The notes beneath the pieces were generated by a model, which was not told the origin of the DNA, made no database searches, and saw only the letters and a list, made by a program, of their open reading frames with translations. The translations under genes were made by a program, and so were the position numbers. From Chryseobacterium sp. StRB126 (GTDB lineage: Bacteria; Bacteroidota; Bacteroidia; Flavobacteriales; Weeksellaceae), in contig NZ_AP014624.1 in NCBI RefSeq assembly GCF_000829375.1, forward strand, positions 2,108,001-2,172,000: 64,000 nucleotides of DNA, read 5' to 3'. This document shows, one piece after another, positions 25,436-35,325 of the stretch (the stretch's first letter is position 1; every line of letters begins with the position of its first letter).

Positions 25436-28330
25436 ATGCAAGGAAAAGGACTTATTACAATTGTTGCTATTGTCCTGGGGTTGATTTGCTTAAACGAGCT
25501 ATTACCAACCTGGTACGCCAGCAAAATTGAATCGCAGATCGAAGCTGCGAAAGGAAACGAGAAAGAGATCAAACGAATCAAGGAAGATACTCTTAATCTT
25601 GGGTATACGAAGCTTTATTATTCAAAAGCTAAAGACAAGGAAATGAAATTGGGTCTTGACTTAAAAGGAGGGATCAACGTTCTATTGGAAATCAACCAGA
25701 GAGATTTGGTAAATGATTTAACCAATTTTTCTACAAATCCTATTCTTATTGAGGCTTTAAATAAGACTGATGAAGCTCAGAAAAACTCAACAAAATCTTA
25801 CATCGACAACTTCTTTGAACAGTTCGATGCGATTAACAAAGCGAAAGGAACAAACCTAAAGCTTGCTGATCCGGAACTTTTCGGAAACACCAACTTATCT
25901 GAAATCAAGTATAATACTACTGATGAGCAGGTAAAAAGTATTGTTAAGAGAAGAATTGATCTTTCTGTAGGAACAGCTTTCGAGGTAATCAGAACGAGAA
26001 TTGATAAGCTTGGAGCGATTCAGCCAAACGTTCAGAGAGTACCTGGTACAGCTAGAATCTCTGTAGAAATGCCTGGTATGAAGGATATCGACAAGGTAAA
26101 GAAAATGCTTCAGACCTCTGCAAAACTTCAGTTTTGGGAAGTACAGCAGGTTACTGAAGTGGCTCCTTATTTCCAGACATTAACAACTATGGTTGCTGCA
26201 AAAGGAGATTCTATGGGAGTTGCAAAGAATGTAAACTTCATGAACCTTTTACAGCTTGACAAATTAAGAAGTAATGGTGTTGCTAACGTAAAATTGTCGG
26301 ATACAGCTGCTGTAAACAAAATCTTGAACAGCAAAGTAGGAATGGCTTTACGTCCTGCAAACATTAAATATACACAGTTCATGTGGGGTTACAAACCTGA
26401 AGCTACAAGTCCTGATGATTTAGTATTGTATGCGATCAGAAGTAACATCAACCAAAAAGCTCCGGTTGACGGTGCAGTAGAAACTGCAAACATTAGCTAC
26501 GACGAACTTGGAAGAGTAGTAGTAGACATGCAGATGGATTCTAAAGGAGCAAAAGAATGGAAAACTTTAACGGAGAAAAACGTTGGAAAACCAGTAGCTG
26601 TAACGCTTGATAACAGAGTATATACTGCTCCAAACGTTGTAAATGCTATCCCTAACGGTAGAACTCAAATCTCTGGTAACTTCTCTCAGGAAGAAGCTAA
26701 GGAATTGGTTGACGTTTTAGGTGCTGGTAAATTACCTGCAGGTGCTAAAGTAGTTCAGGCTACTCAGGTAGGTCCGTCATTAGGACAAGAGTCTATCAAC
26801 GCTGGTATGATTTCATTTGCAATCGCATTCTTAATTATCATTGTTTACATCATTTTCTATTATGGTGGTGCAGGGATTTACGCTGTAATTGCGATGGTAA
26901 TTAACCTTTTCTATATTTTCGGAATTATGGATTCCGGAGACTTCACCCTTACGCTTCCCGGTATCGCTGGTATCGTATTAACGATGGCTATGGCGGTAGA
27001 TACGAACGTAATTATCTATGAAAGAACGAAAGAAGAATTATTTGCCGGTAAGAGCATCTTAGAAGCTTATAAAGACGGTTTCAAACACGCATTAAGCGCG
27101 ATTATTGACGGTCACTCTACTACGTTACTAACTGCAGTTGTATTGTTCTTCTTCGGAACAGGACCTATTAAAGGTTTCGCATTGACATTGATGATCGGTA
27201 TTATCATGACATTGTTTACTTCTGTATTATTGTCAAGAGTAATGATCTTCAGCAGACTGAACAAAGGTAAAACCCTTTCTGTATGGACTGCTCCTACGAA
27301 GAACTTATTCAGAAATACTTGGATTGACTTCATCGGAAAGAGAAAATACGCATACATCATTTCTGCGGTACTAACGGTAATCTGTGTTGTTTCTATTGTA
27401 ACTCACGGATTCAAATATGGTATCGACTTTACAGGGGGTAGAAACTACGTGGTAAGATTTGATAAAGAAGTAAATGCTAACGATGTTGAAGAAAAATTAG
27501 TAAAATTATTCAAAACTGAAGATGGTAAGAACTCTTCGGTAGAAGCTAAAACTTTCGGAAATGCTAAGCAGTTAAAAATCTCTACAGATTACCTTATCGA
27601 AGATGAATCTTTAAAAGCTGACCAGACTATCGAGCAGAAGTTATATGAAGGATTAAAAGGAGATCTTCCTTCTAATATTACTTTAAATGACTTCAAATCT
27701 GCAGACAAAGATCATGCTGGTATCATTTCATCTGAGAAAGTAGGACCTACTGTTGCTGATGATATTCAGACACACGGTATCCTTGCAGTAGTGGCTGCAT
27801 TAGCTGGTATCTTTATCTATATTTTATTCAGATTTAGAAAATGGCAGTTCTCCTTAGGGGCTGTTGCAGCATTATTCCACGATGCGGTTATCATTTTAGG
27901 AACGTATTCATTACTTCATAAATATATGCCGTTCAACATGGAGATCAACCAGGATTTCATTGCTGCAATCCTTACGGTATTAGGATATTCAATCAACGAT
28001 ACAGTTATTATCTTCGACAGAATTAGAGAATACTTAAGAGAGAAGAAATCTTTAACACTAGCTGGATTGTTTGATGACTCTATTTCAAGTACATTGGGTA
28101 GAACATTCAACACTTCATTCACTACAATTTTGGTGATTCTTGCGATCTTCATCTTCGGTGGTGATAACCTAAGAGGATTTATGTTTGCTATGTTAATCGG
28201 TATTGGATTTGGTACTTACTCATCAATCTTCATAGCATCGGCAATTGCTTATGACTTCCTTAAAAAAGGAAAAGAAGAAGAAGTACACGGAAAAACGACT
28301 TCCGATAAAGAAGTACTTGCTTCAAAATAA
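25436..28330 (+). CDS. secDF: Fused protein translocase subunit SecDF
   Basis: 964 aa, SecD and SecF in one chain. The SecD half has the N-terminal LGLDLKGGINVLLE motif, the large periplasmic P1 region and six membrane helices with AMAVDTNVIIYERTKEE. The SecF half begins near residue 640 and has DFTGGRNYVVRF, TVADDIQTHGI and LGYSINDTVIIFDRIRE. Twelve membrane helices are expected. SecDF uses the proton motive force to pull exported proteins across the inner membrane. Fused forms are normal in Bacteroidetes. Confidence 0.97.
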   Translation: MQGKGLITIVAIVLGLICLNELLPTWYASKIESQIEAAKGNEKEIKRIKEDTLNLGYTKLYYSKAKDKEMKLGLDLKGGINVLLEINQRDLVNDLTNFSTNPILIEALNKTDEAQKNSTKSYIDNFFEQFDAINKAKGTNLKLADPELFGNTNLSEIKYNTTDEQVKSIVKRRIDLSVGTAFEVIRTRIDKLGAIQPNVQRVPGTARISVEMPGMKDIDKVKKMLQTSAKLQFWEVQQVTEVAPYFQTLTTMVAAKGDSMGVAKNVNFMNLLQLDKLRSNGVANVKLSDTAAVNKILNSKVGMALRPANIKYTQFMWGYKPEATSPDDLVLYAIRSNINQKAPVDGAVETANISYDELGRVVVDMQMDSKGAKEWKTLTEKNVGKPVAVTLDNRVYTAPNVVNAIPNGRTQISGNFSQEEAKELVDVLGAGKLPAGAKVVQATQVGPSLGQESINAGMISFAIAFLIIIVYIIFYYGGAGIYAVIAMVINLFYIFGIMDSGDFTLTLPGIAGIVLTMAMAVDTNVIIYERTKEELFAGKSILEAYKDGFKHALSAIIDGHSTTLLTAVVLFFFGTGPIKGFALTLMIGIIMTLFTSVLLSRVMIFSRLNKGKTLSVWTAPTKNLFRNTWIDFIGKRKYAYIISAVLTVICVVSIVTHGFKYGIDFTGGRNYVVRFDKEVNANDVEEKLVKLFKTEDGKNSSVEAKTFGNAKQLKISTDYLIEDESLKADQTIEQKLYEGLKGDLPSNITLNDFKSADKDHAGIISSEKVGPTVADDIQTHGILAVVAALAGIFIYILFRFRKWQFSLGAVAALFHDAVIILGTYSLLHKYMPFNMEINQDFIAAILTVLGYSINDTVIIFDRIREYLREKKSLTLAGLFDDSISSTLGRTFNTSFTTILVILAIFIFGGDNLRGFMFAMLIGIGFGTYSSIFIASAIAYDFLKKGKEEEVHGKTTSDKEVLASK

Positions 28331-28355
28331 TACAAACTACAATAAATTAGTAAAG

Positions 28356-28387
28356 AGGCTGTCTCAAAAGTGAGGCGGCCTTTTTTT
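28356..28387 (+). terminator. Terminator of secDF
   Basis: An 11-bp stem (28356-28366 with 28371-28381, two G-T wobble pairs) around AAAG is followed by seven T residues. Confidence 0.88.
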
Positions 28388-28504
28388 GTGTTTTAAGGTG
28401 TTGGAAATACTATAAAACAGAGCTATTTTTAATATAATTCTGCTAATCAATATTACACTTCTTTAATATCATACAATTTAGAACCATTATTTTTAAGATT
28501 TGAT

Positions 28505-28512
28505 TAATTTTG
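28505..28512 (+). promoter_or_regulatory. Candidate -7 box of the MFS gene
   Basis: TAATTTTG fits TAnnTTTG and ends seven bases before the ATG at 28520, implying a very short or absent leader. No clear -33 TTTG was found. Confidence 0.3.
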
Positions 28513-28519
28513 CACCATC

Positions 28520-29740
28520 ATGGAAAATTCAAAGAAAAAAGCAGCAATAGGCTTTATATTTATTACTTTACTGATTGATATTACGGGATGGGGAATCATT
28601 ATTCCTGTTGTTCCTAAATTAATTGAAGAGTTGATTCATGCAGATATCAGTGAAGCCGCAAAATATGGTGGATGGTTGGGATTTGCCTACGCATTTACAC
28701 AATTTATCTTTTCTCCACTGGTTGGAAACCTGAGTGACAAATATGGACGTAGACCTATTATTCTGATTTCGCTTTTCGGGTTTGCCATAGATTATATTTT
28801 CCTGGCACTGGCCCCAACTATCTGGTGGCTGTTCCTGGGAAGAATTATAGCCGGGATTACGGGCGCAAGTGTAACCACTGCGAGTGCTTATATTGCAGAT
28901 ATTTCCACGGACGAAGACAGAGCAAAAAACTTTGGATTGATAGGGGCAGCCTTTGGTTTGGGTTTCATAATAGGGCCAGTTCTGGGTGGTGTTTTAGGAC
29001 ATTACGGTGCAAGAGTCCCTTTTTATGCAGCAGCAGCTTTATGCCTCCTTAATTTCCTTTATGGTTATTTCATTCTTCCTGAAAGTTTGGATAAAGATAA
29101 AAGAAGAGAGTTTAACTGGAAGCGCGCTAATCCTGTGGGATCTTTCAAGTTTTTAGGAAAACACCCGGAAATTTCAGGGCTTATTACCGCATTGATCCTG
29201 ATCTATATTGCAGGGCATGCCGTACAGAGTAACTGGAGCTTCTTTACTATGTATAAGTTCAACTGGACAGAAAGAATGGTCGGGATCTCATTAGGGGTTG
29301 TAGGTTTATTGGTTGGTTTGGTACAGGGACTTTTAATCAGATGGACTACACCAAGGCTGGGAGAGCAGAAGAGCATTTATTATGGTCTTACTATGTATGC
29401 TATAGGATTGTTATTGTTTGCATTTGCTTCAGAAGGTTGGATGATGTTTGTCTTTCTAGTTCCGTATTGTTTAGGAGGAATCTGTGGCCCGGCCCTGCAG
29501 TCGGTGATTACGAAAAGTGTACCTTCTAACGAGCAGGGTGAACTTCAGGGAGCATTAACGAGTTTAATGAGCGCTACTTCAATTATTGGCCCTCCGGTGA
29601 TGACCAATCTGTTCTACTTCTTCACGCATGATGAGGCGCCGTTTGAGTTTTCAGGGGCACCATTCTTCCTTGCATTTATTTTAATGGCCATTAGTGTAGT
29701 TATTACTTATTCTGCCTTTAAGAAAAAAGGAAAGATTTAA
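28520..29740 (+). CDS. MFS efflux transporter, TetA-like (DHA1 12-TM)
   Basis: 406 aa, 12 membrane helices. The first helix ([19 protein letters not shown]) and the loop 2-3 motif [17 protein letters not shown] follow the TetA/DHA1 pattern, and [16 protein letters not shown] is the antiporter motif C. Such chromosomal genes in Bacteroidetes are called TCR/Tet family, but tetracycline export is not shown by sequence. It precedes the arsenic operon on the same strand by 233 bases and is probably a separate unit. Confidence 0.85.
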   Translation: MENSKKKAAIGFIFITLLIDITGWGIIIPVVPKLIEELIHADISEAAKYGGWLGFAYAFTQFIFSPLVGNLSDKYGRRPIILISLFGFAIDYIFLALAPTIWWLFLGRIIAGITGASVTTASAYIADISTDEDRAKNFGLIGAAFGLGFIIGPVLGGVLGHYGARVPFYAAAALCLLNFLYGYFILPESLDKDKRREFNWKRANPVGSFKFLGKHPEISGLITALILIYIAGHAVQSNWSFFTMYKFNWTERMVGISLGVVGLLVGLVQGLLIRWTTPRLGEQKSIYYGLTMYAIGLLLFAFASEGWMMFVFLVPYCLGGICGPALQSVITKSVPSNEQGELQGALTSLMSATSIIGPPVMTNLFYFFTHDEAPFEFSGAPFFLAFILMAISVVITYSAFKKKGKI

Positions 29741-29942
29741 TAAACCAGACTGTTAACTGGATAAGAATTCAAAACCGTTTTTTAAGATATAACTTGTATT
29801 CCTGAATACAAGCTGAATGAGTTCATTTCAATCAGAAGGGGAAGAGTATGAACGAAAACCCTTTAATATATCATAAGTTTCCGACAATCAGATTGGCGTA
29901 AAAAATTATATTATTGGATTTCCTTTTTTGATTTAAATTTTT

Positions 29943-29958
29943 ATCGTAATATTGCGAT
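29943..29958. promoter_or_regulatory. ArsR operator, site 1
   Basis: ATCGTAATATTGCGAT is a near-perfect palindrome (one mismatched pair) 16 bases upstream of the arsR ATG. It overlaps a TAATATTG -7-like box (29947-29954), and TTTG lies at 29927-29930. Its position fits autorepression by ArsR. Confidence 0.6.
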
Positions 29959-29973
29959 ATAATTATTCAAACT

Positions 29974-30300
29974 ATGGGAGCAACGAAAACGGACCATTTC
30001 ACAGATAAGCAAAACAGGATCGCTACAATTGCAAAAGCATTAGGGCATCCTGCCAGAGTTGCTATTATTGAATATCTGCTAAAGGTAGACACTTGTATAT
30101 GTGGAGATATTGTTAATGAACTTCCATTAGCACAAGCAACAGTATCCCAACATTTGAAAGAATTAAAAAATGCAGGTTTAATCAAAGGAAACATTGAGGG
30201 GACTGCCATCTGTTACTGTATTGATGAAAATACTTTTGAAATATTAAAAGATTATTTTTCAAATATAATACTGACTGTTTCCAATCAAAAATGCTGTTAA
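29974..30300 (+). CDS. arsR: ArsR-type arsenite-responsive repressor
   Basis: 108 aa winged-helix protein. The metal-sensing alpha-3 motif is TCICGDIV, matching the ELCVCDL of As(III) sensors, with a Cys pair separated by one residue. The recognition helix is AQATVSQHLKELKNAGLI. The C-terminus ends CC and may add ligands. It leads the arsenic operon and is expected to leave its operator when arsenite binds. Confidence 0.95.
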   Translation: MGATKTDHFTDKQNRIATIAKALGHPARVAIIEYLLKVDTCICGDIVNELPLAQATVSQHLKELKNAGLIKGNIEGTAICYCIDENTFEILKDYFSNIILTVSNQKCC

Positions 30301-30319
30301 GCATTTTTTACTCATATTT

Positions 30320-30335
30320 ATCGTAATATAGCATT
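30320..30335. promoter_or_regulatory. ArsR operator-like site 2, between arsR and the DUF6428 gene
   Basis: ATCGTAATATAGCATT shares ATCGTAATAT-n-GC with site 1 and lies 21 bases upstream of the next ATG. Its right half is weaker. It could allow ArsR to control the distal genes separately. Confidence 0.4.
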
Positions 30336-30356
30336 TAACCAATAAATAAAAAGACA

Positions 30357-30830
30357 ATGAAATTATCTGAAATCAAAGCAATTTTACCAACATTAGCTAA
30401 TGTTGAATTTCAATTAGAAAATGGAGATTTTGTTCCCGAGCATTTTCATGTTACGGAAGTAGGAACTGTGACAAAATATTTTATTGATTGCGGCGGAAAA
30501 GTCCGCCATGAAAAGGTGGTTAATTTTCAATTATGGAATGCCAATGATTTTGAGCACAGACTAAAACCTGGGAAGCTTTTACATATTATTAACCTTTCAG
30601 AAGAGGAATTGGGGATAGAAGATAATGAAATTGAAGTGGAATATCAAAATACAACCATTGGAAAATATGATTTAGAGTTTAATGGAAAAACCTTTGTTCT
30701 TAAAAATAAAACAACAGCCTGCTTAGCTCAGGATGCCTGTGGTATTCCTGTAGAGAAACAAAAAGTGAGATTATCAGAATTATCTTCAAAGCAAACTTCA
30801 TGTTGTACCCCAGATTCCGGATGTTGCTAA
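30357..30830 (+). CDS. DUF6428-family protein of the arsenic operon
   Basis: 157 aa. I assign it to the uncharacterised DUF6428 family from its N-terminal pattern (LENGDFVPEHFHVTEVG, FIDCGGKVRHE) and its place between arsR and arsC; this rests on memory of Bacteroidetes operons. The C-terminal third is Cys-rich: TACLAQDACG, then CCTPDSGCC as the last residues. The cysteines could bind As(III) or another thiophilic metal, which is inference. No membrane segment or signal peptide is seen, so it is likely cytosolic. Confidence 0.8.
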   Translation: MKLSEIKAILPTLANVEFQLENGDFVPEHFHVTEVGTVTKYFIDCGGKVRHEKVVNFQLWNANDFEHRLKPGKLLHIINLSEEELGIEDNEIEVEYQNTTIGKYDLEFNGKTFVLKNKTTACLAQDACGIPVEKQKVRLSELSSKQTSCCTPDSGCC

Positions 30831-30857
30831 AATTGAATAACTCAAAATAAACAAACA

Positions 30858-31469
30858 ATGTATTCCAAATTATTAGAAACAATAGAGTTATTAAACAGTC
30901 AAGAAATTAACGAGGATAGAAAAGCTATACTAAAACCCTTAATTGATTTTATTCAGAAAAATCTTGACGACAAGAAAGGCATTGATATTAACTTTATCTG
31001 TACCCACAACTCAAGAAGAAGCCATTTATCACAAGTTTGGGCACAGGCAGCAAGTACATATTTTAATATTCCAAATGTAACTTGTTATTCAGGGGGAACG
31101 GAAGAAACGGCAATGTTTCCTAAAGTTGCAGAAACTTTAATGGAGCAAGGTTTTTTTATCGTGAAAATTTCAGATACGGAAAATCCTGTGTATGCTATCA
31201 AGTATGATGAAGATCTGCATCCCATTATAGGTTTTTCTAAAAAATATGATAGTGTCTTTAACCCCGCGCATGGTTTTGCAGCAGTTATGACTTGTTCGCA
31301 GGCAGATGGCGGATGTCCTTTTATTCCAGGAGCCGACAAACGTATCCCTATTACTTTTGAAGATCCCAAAATTTCAGACGGTACTCCTGAACAGGAAAAG
31401 GTTTATCATGAAAGAAGTTTACAGATCGGTGCAGAAATGTTGTATGTGTTTTCACAAATAAAAAAATAG
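30858..31469 (+). CDS. arsC: Arsenate reductase of the low-molecular-weight phosphatase type
   Basis: 203 aa. The phosphate-binding loop CX5R is Cys48-THNSR-Arg54, and TCSQADGGCPF supplies Cys146 and Cys153, seven residues apart like Cys82 and Cys89 of S. aureus ArsC. This fits a thioredoxin-coupled reductase that turns arsenate into arsenite for export. It has a roughly 40-residue N-terminal extension relative to the 130-aa classical form, and Arg replaces the second Cys of the usual CxxNSCR loop. The operon context makes the arsenate role likely. Confidence 0.85.
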   Translation: MYSKLLETIELLNSQEINEDRKAILKPLIDFIQKNLDDKKGIDINFICTHNSRRSHLSQVWAQAASTYFNIPNVTCYSGGTEETAMFPKVAETLMEQGFFIVKISDTENPVYAIKYDEDLHPIIGFSKKYDSVFNPAHGFAAVMTCSQADGGCPFIPGADKRIPITFEDPKISDGTPEQEKVYHERSLQIGAEMLYVFSQIKK

Positions 31470-31470
31470 A

Positions 31471-31962
31471 ATGAAAATAATTTCAATTGATAGAGAGCAT
31501 TATCCGGCTATTTCCAATATATACCAACAGGGGATTGACACTGGTATTGCAACCTTTGAAACCTCTGTTCCATCATGGGAGATTTGGAATGAAACTAAAC
31601 TGCCTCATAGTAGGTTGATAGCAGTTCAGGCTAATACCGTATTAGGTTGGGCTGCCTTATCTAAAGTAAGTAGCCGTTGTGTTTATGAAGGAGTAGCTGA
31701 AGTAAGTGTTTATGTATCAGAAGACCATAGAGGGAAAGGCGTAGGGAAAGTTTTAATGCAATATCTCATAGAAGAAAGTGAGGCTAATGGGATTTGGACC
31801 TTACAGTCTGGGATGTTTCCGGAAAATGAAGCTACCATAGCATTGCATACAAGTTTTGGATTCAGAATGATTGGCTATCGGGAAAGAATAGGAAAACTGC
31901 GAGGTGTATGGAAAAATAGTGTAATAATGGAAAGAAGAAGCAAAGTAGTAGGAATAAATTAA
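31471..31962 (+). CDS. GNAT N-acetyltransferase, ArsN1/PAT-like
   Basis: 163 aa, starting one base after the arsC stop. The fold and the segment YVSEDHRGKGVGKVLMQYLIEE (acetyl-CoA loop) match the phosphinothricin acetyltransferase group; GIATFET and the FGFRMIGYRERIGK end are typical. In arsenic operons this family (ArsN1) acetylates the organoarsenical antibiotic arsinothricin. That is the most likely role here; the classical herbicide-resistance activity would be a side reaction. Confidence 0.83.
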   Translation: MKIISIDREHYPAISNIYQQGIDTGIATFETSVPSWEIWNETKLPHSRLIAVQANTVLGWAALSKVSSRCVYEGVAEVSVYVSEDHRGKGVGKVLMQYLIEESEANGIWTLQSGMFPENEATIALHTSFGFRMIGYRERIGKLRGVWKNSVIMERRSKVVGIN

Positions 31963-31971
31963 ATAGATGTT

Positions 31972-33000
31972 ATGCAGCCAAAATTAAAATTTCTGGATAG
32001 ATTTCTTACGCTTTGGATATTTTTAGCCATGTTTTTAGGAATAGGATTAGGTTATTTCTTTCCGGGGATTTCAAATCTAGCCAATTCTTTGTCCGTTGGA
32101 ACTACAAATATTCCGCTGGCAATTGGTTTAATAGTCATGATGTATCCACCATTAGCAAAGGTTGATTATTCCTTATTACCAAAAGTTTTTACAGATAAAA
32201 AAGTTATAGGAATTTCCTTGTTGTTGAACTGGATAATTGGGCCGGTATTAATGTTTGTATTGGCTATTGTTTTCCTCAGAAATGAACCGGATTATATGAT
32301 CGGTTTAATTCTCATTGGCTTGGCAAGGTGTATTGCAATGGTGCTGGTCTGGAATGATTTAGCAAAAGGGAATCGTGAGTATGGGGCATTATTAGTTGCT
32401 TTGAATAGCATATTCCAAGTATTTAGTTACAGTTTCATGGTTTGGCTTTTCATCAACATTCTGCCGGAAAAATTAGGTTTGGCTAATTTTAATATATCGG
32501 TATCAATGAGAGAGGTTACAGAAAGTGTTTTTATATATTTGGGTATTCCTTTTATAGCAGGTTTTTTAAGCCGATATTTATCCATCAGATTAAAAGGTCT
32601 GGAATGGTATAACAGAAAATTTGTTCCTAAAATTTCTCCACTCACTCTGTATGCTCTTTTATTGACAATTGTATTAATGTTCAGCCTGAAAGGAGATAAG
32701 ATCCTAGAGCTGCCATTAGATGTTTTAAAAGTAGCCGTGCCCTTAATAGTATACTTTGTTTTGATGTTTTTTGTAAGCTTTTTTATCAATAAATCATTCA
32801 GCGTTCCTTATGATAAAAATGCTTCCATAGCGTTTACAGCAACAGGTAATAATTTTGAATTAGCTATTGCGGTGTCTATAGCCGTGTTTGGGATTCATTC
32901 TCCTCAGGCATTTGTTGGAGTGATCGGGCCATTGGTAGAAGTTCCCGTTTTGATATTACTTGTAAAGATAAGCTTATGGTTAAAGAAGAGATATTATTAG
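31972..33000 (+). CDS. acr3: ACR3-type arsenite efflux permease
   Basis: 342 aa, about ten membrane helices, normal for ACR3. The conserved cysteine is Cys120 in [20 protein letters not shown], a signature of the family, and [13 protein letters not shown] is the second hallmark. It exports As(III) with the proton motive force and completes the operon of repressor, DUF6428, reductase, acetyltransferase and pump. Many databases label it arsB, although ArsB is an unrelated family. Confidence 0.95.
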   Translation: MQPKLKFLDRFLTLWIFLAMFLGIGLGYFFPGISNLANSLSVGTTNIPLAIGLIVMMYPPLAKVDYSLLPKVFTDKKVIGISLLLNWIIGPVLMFVLAIVFLRNEPDYMIGLILIGLARCIAMVLVWNDLAKGNREYGALLVALNSIFQVFSYSFMVWLFINILPEKLGLANFNISVSMREVTESVFIYLGIPFIAGFLSRYLSIRLKGLEWYNRKFVPKISPLTLYALLLTIVLMFSLKGDKILELPLDVLKVAVPLIVYFVLMFFVSFFINKSFSVPYDKNASIAFTATGNNFELAIAVSIAVFGIHSPQAFVGVIGPLVEVPVLILLVKISLWLKKRYY

Positions 33001-33123
33001 TAAAAAGGGATATGCTTTTCCCAATATCAGGAAATGATTGATTTATTCTATTCATAATAATGATGTGAATTTGTAAGAGAATTTCTCAGACATTTGCTAA
33101 TGTAAATAGGTAAAGTTAAAATC

Positions 33124-33918
33124 ATGGATGATTTGAAATTAGAAAAATACCTCAAAAGAATTCACTATTCCGGAGATTTGGGAGCGAATATGGAGGTTTT
33201 AAAAAGAATCCACCAGCTGCATCCCAAGCATATACCATTTGAAAATATAGATTCTTATACAGGGATCGTTCCGTCACTGGATGTAGAACATATTTTCCAG
33301 AAACTGGTAATTGAATCCAGAGGAGGATATTGTTACGAGCAAAACCTGCTTTTGAGTGAAGTGCTACAATATCTTGGTTTTAAAGTGCAATTGCAGTTGG
33401 GTAGAGTATTGTGGCAAAAAGATGAAAACAGCAGTGCTGCTAAAACACACCTGCTGCTGATGGTAGAGTGGGAGGATCAAAAATATCTTGTAGACTCTGG
33501 TTTTGGAACGGCTACACTTACCGGTCCTTTAATTCTGAATGATGAAGAACCACAAGAGACTCCCAACGAACAATTTAAAATTTCGCAGAAAAATGGAGCC
33601 TACACTCTTTGGACCTGGAGGGAAAAGTGGTTGCCGGTTTATCGTTTTGAGTTAGAGCATGTAGAACCTTTTGACCTTGAAATTTGCAATTGGTATCTGG
33701 CTACTCACCCGGAATCCAATTTCAGAAAAAATCTGGTTTTTTCAAAGGTGGACGAAAATGCACGGTACACCTTTAACAATCACACATTAAATATCAGAAA
33801 AAAGGAGGGTGGAAAAGAATCAGTTTCCATTGAAAATAATATTCAACTTTTCCAAATGCTGAAGGATGTATTTGGCTTGAAAGAAAATGCCATAGAACTT
33901 CTGAAACAGAAAATATAA
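33124..33918 (+). CDS. nat: Arylamine N-acetyltransferase
   Basis: 264 aa. The catalytic triad is visible as Cys70 (SRGGYCYEQN), His109 (AKTHLLLMV) and Asp124 (VDSGFGT). NAT enzymes move acetyl groups from acetyl-CoA to arylamines and hydrazines and in bacteria often have biosynthetic roles. It lies 123 bases after acr3 and is probably independent of the arsenic operon. A terminator follows. Confidence 0.93.
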   Translation: MDDLKLEKYLKRIHYSGDLGANMEVLKRIHQLHPKHIPFENIDSYTGIVPSLDVEHIFQKLVIESRGGYCYEQNLLLSEVLQYLGFKVQLQLGRVLWQKDENSSAAKTHLLLMVEWEDQKYLVDSGFGTATLTGPLILNDEEPQETPNEQFKISQKNGAYTLWTWREKWLPVYRFELEHVEPFDLEICNWYLATHPESNFRKNLVFSKVDENARYTFNNHTLNIRKKEGGKESVSIENNIQLFQMLKDVFGLKENAIELLKQKI

Positions 33919-33952
33919 AAATAAACTTTCATTATTGATTGGAATTATATAA

Positions 33953-33994
33953 ATAAAGGGAAGCTGCTAACAGACTCCCCTTTATCATTTTTTT
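33953..33994. terminator. Terminator between nat and the convergent lipoprotein gene
   Basis: ATAAAGGG (33953-33960) pairs with CCCTTTAT (33978-33985); an inner CTG/CAG pair closes the loop and a T-run follows on the plus strand. Confidence 0.7.
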
Positions 33995-34013
33995 AATTTT
34001 ATATTCTATGAAA

Positions 34014-34958
34014 CTATGGATATAATGATTTGTATCCATTGCTTACCATATTACTGCCCAATCCTGAGAATGATACAGAGAATTTGCTGGCATTAAAGCT
34101 TAAAGATCCTGTTGGAGTACAAAGTCCCAAGGCATATTGACATTGTCCGTAAGCACCAGTTTTTTTAGTAACCTTACTTTCACTTTTTGCTTTTCCTAAG
34201 CTGATATTAGACCAGTCGTTAACATCTGTGTTGGATACAGATGAGCCAGTATAGTAGATGGTAATCTGATATCCCATTTCACCTCTTTTAGATCCCCAAA
34301 GCCAGTTGGCAGTCCACCATTCTTTATACCATTTGGAGACTACTTTTGCAGCGGCTGTATTTGAATTTTCCACGGCTCCTCTTGTATCCATCATGATTAA
34401 TCCTCCAAGAACATTATCCCAGATAATTCCTGAATCATGATAAAAACAAAGTGTTGTAAATTTTCCATTTTTATTGCTCCAGATTATTTCCATAACGTTG
34501 GTTCCTGTTTTTATTTCTTCAGTCGCCATTTCTTTTAATCCGGTTTGAGCGACGTTAAGATCATTACCTGCATAAAGATCACCAATTCTTCCCAATTTTA
34601 CAGTAGAAAGATCCATAAGATTTCCTACAGCAATAAATTGGTCCTTGTCAGAAATAAGACTTTTTGAAATTTCAATCCCTTTTTGAGTTGAAATTTGTCC
34701 AATAACCTTCACTCCAGCTATTTGGATATCACTTTTTAGATATTTTTCAAGACTTTTTTGTGATTCGTCTAACTGAGCCTGTACAGTACTGGGAACAGCT
34801 TGTGAAATAGAAGTGGTTTCTTTTTGCAGATCGGCAGTGGTGATTTTTGTCTGAGTCGTTTCCTGTTTGGAAATTTCATTGTTCTCATCACTACAGCTGC
34901 TAAGTGATAATACCGATAAAACGGCCATCAGTTTAAAGACAGTAACTAATTTTTTCAT
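34014..34958 (-). CDS. Lipoprotein of unknown function
   Basis: 314 aa with a lipoprotein signal (MKKLVTVFKLMAVLSVLSLSSC, Cys22 or so). Residues 35-85 are Gln/Thr/Ser-rich and probably a linker. The rest contains a Trp-rich stretch (KWYKEWWTANWLWG) and two Cys in GQCQYALGLC. It ends with SFSGLGSNMVSNGYKSLYP. I recognise no family, although the C-terminal beta-rich, Gly/Ser-rich part would suit a small beta structure. It stands alone with nothing to hint at a job. Confidence 0.75.
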   Translation of the reverse strand: MKKLVTVFKLMAVLSVLSLSSCSDENNEISKQETTQTKITTADLQKETTSISQAVPSTVQAQLDESQKSLEKYLKSDIQIAGVKVIGQISTQKGIEISKSLISDKDQFIAVGNLMDLSTVKLGRIGDLYAGNDLNVAQTGLKEMATEEIKTGTNVMEIIWSNKNGKFTTLCFYHDSGIIWDNVLGGLIMMDTRGAVENSNTAAAKVVSKWYKEWWTANWLWGSKRGEMGYQITIYYTGSSVSNTDVNDWSNISLGKAKSESKVTKKTGAYGQCQYALGLCTPTGSLSFNASKFSVSFSGLGSNMVSNGYKSLYP

Positions 34959-35325
34959 AATATATTTAATTTAGGTTGTGCATAGTAAATATACTTAAAT
35001 CTTGTGTAATTCTCAATGTTTTGAATTAATTATTTGTTAATTTGAAAGTAATTATTATTTGGGAGAAAGGATTTGAAAAAAAACAGGGATTGGAGAGATA
35101 CTAGACCATAGAAAAGTAGAATGGAATTTAGAACTGAGATTTGAGATTATTGAAAAAATCTAAGTATTGAACTTTAAATTCAAAACTAGCAACCAGGCAT
35201 TTCATGAAATAAACTTTGAACAATGAACCTTGAACTTTAAACCTGCTTCCCATTCAAAATCTTAAAATTTGTTTAAATTTTTAGTTTACGGCAAATAAAT
35301 GTATAATCTTTTGTAATTTTACAGC
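34959..35325. other. Intergenic region upstream of tatA
   Basis: 367 bases of AT-rich sequence without a credible gene. The 12-mer TTGAACTTTAAA occurs twice (35167-35178 and 35230-35241). Promoters for tatA and for the divergent lipoprotein should lie here, but I could not place a clear -33/-7 pair. Confidence 0.5.

Noticed and set aside
28520..29740. Tetracycline resistance determinant
   Set aside because: TetA-like motifs are general to the DHA1 family; there is no tetR neighbour and no mobile-element flank.
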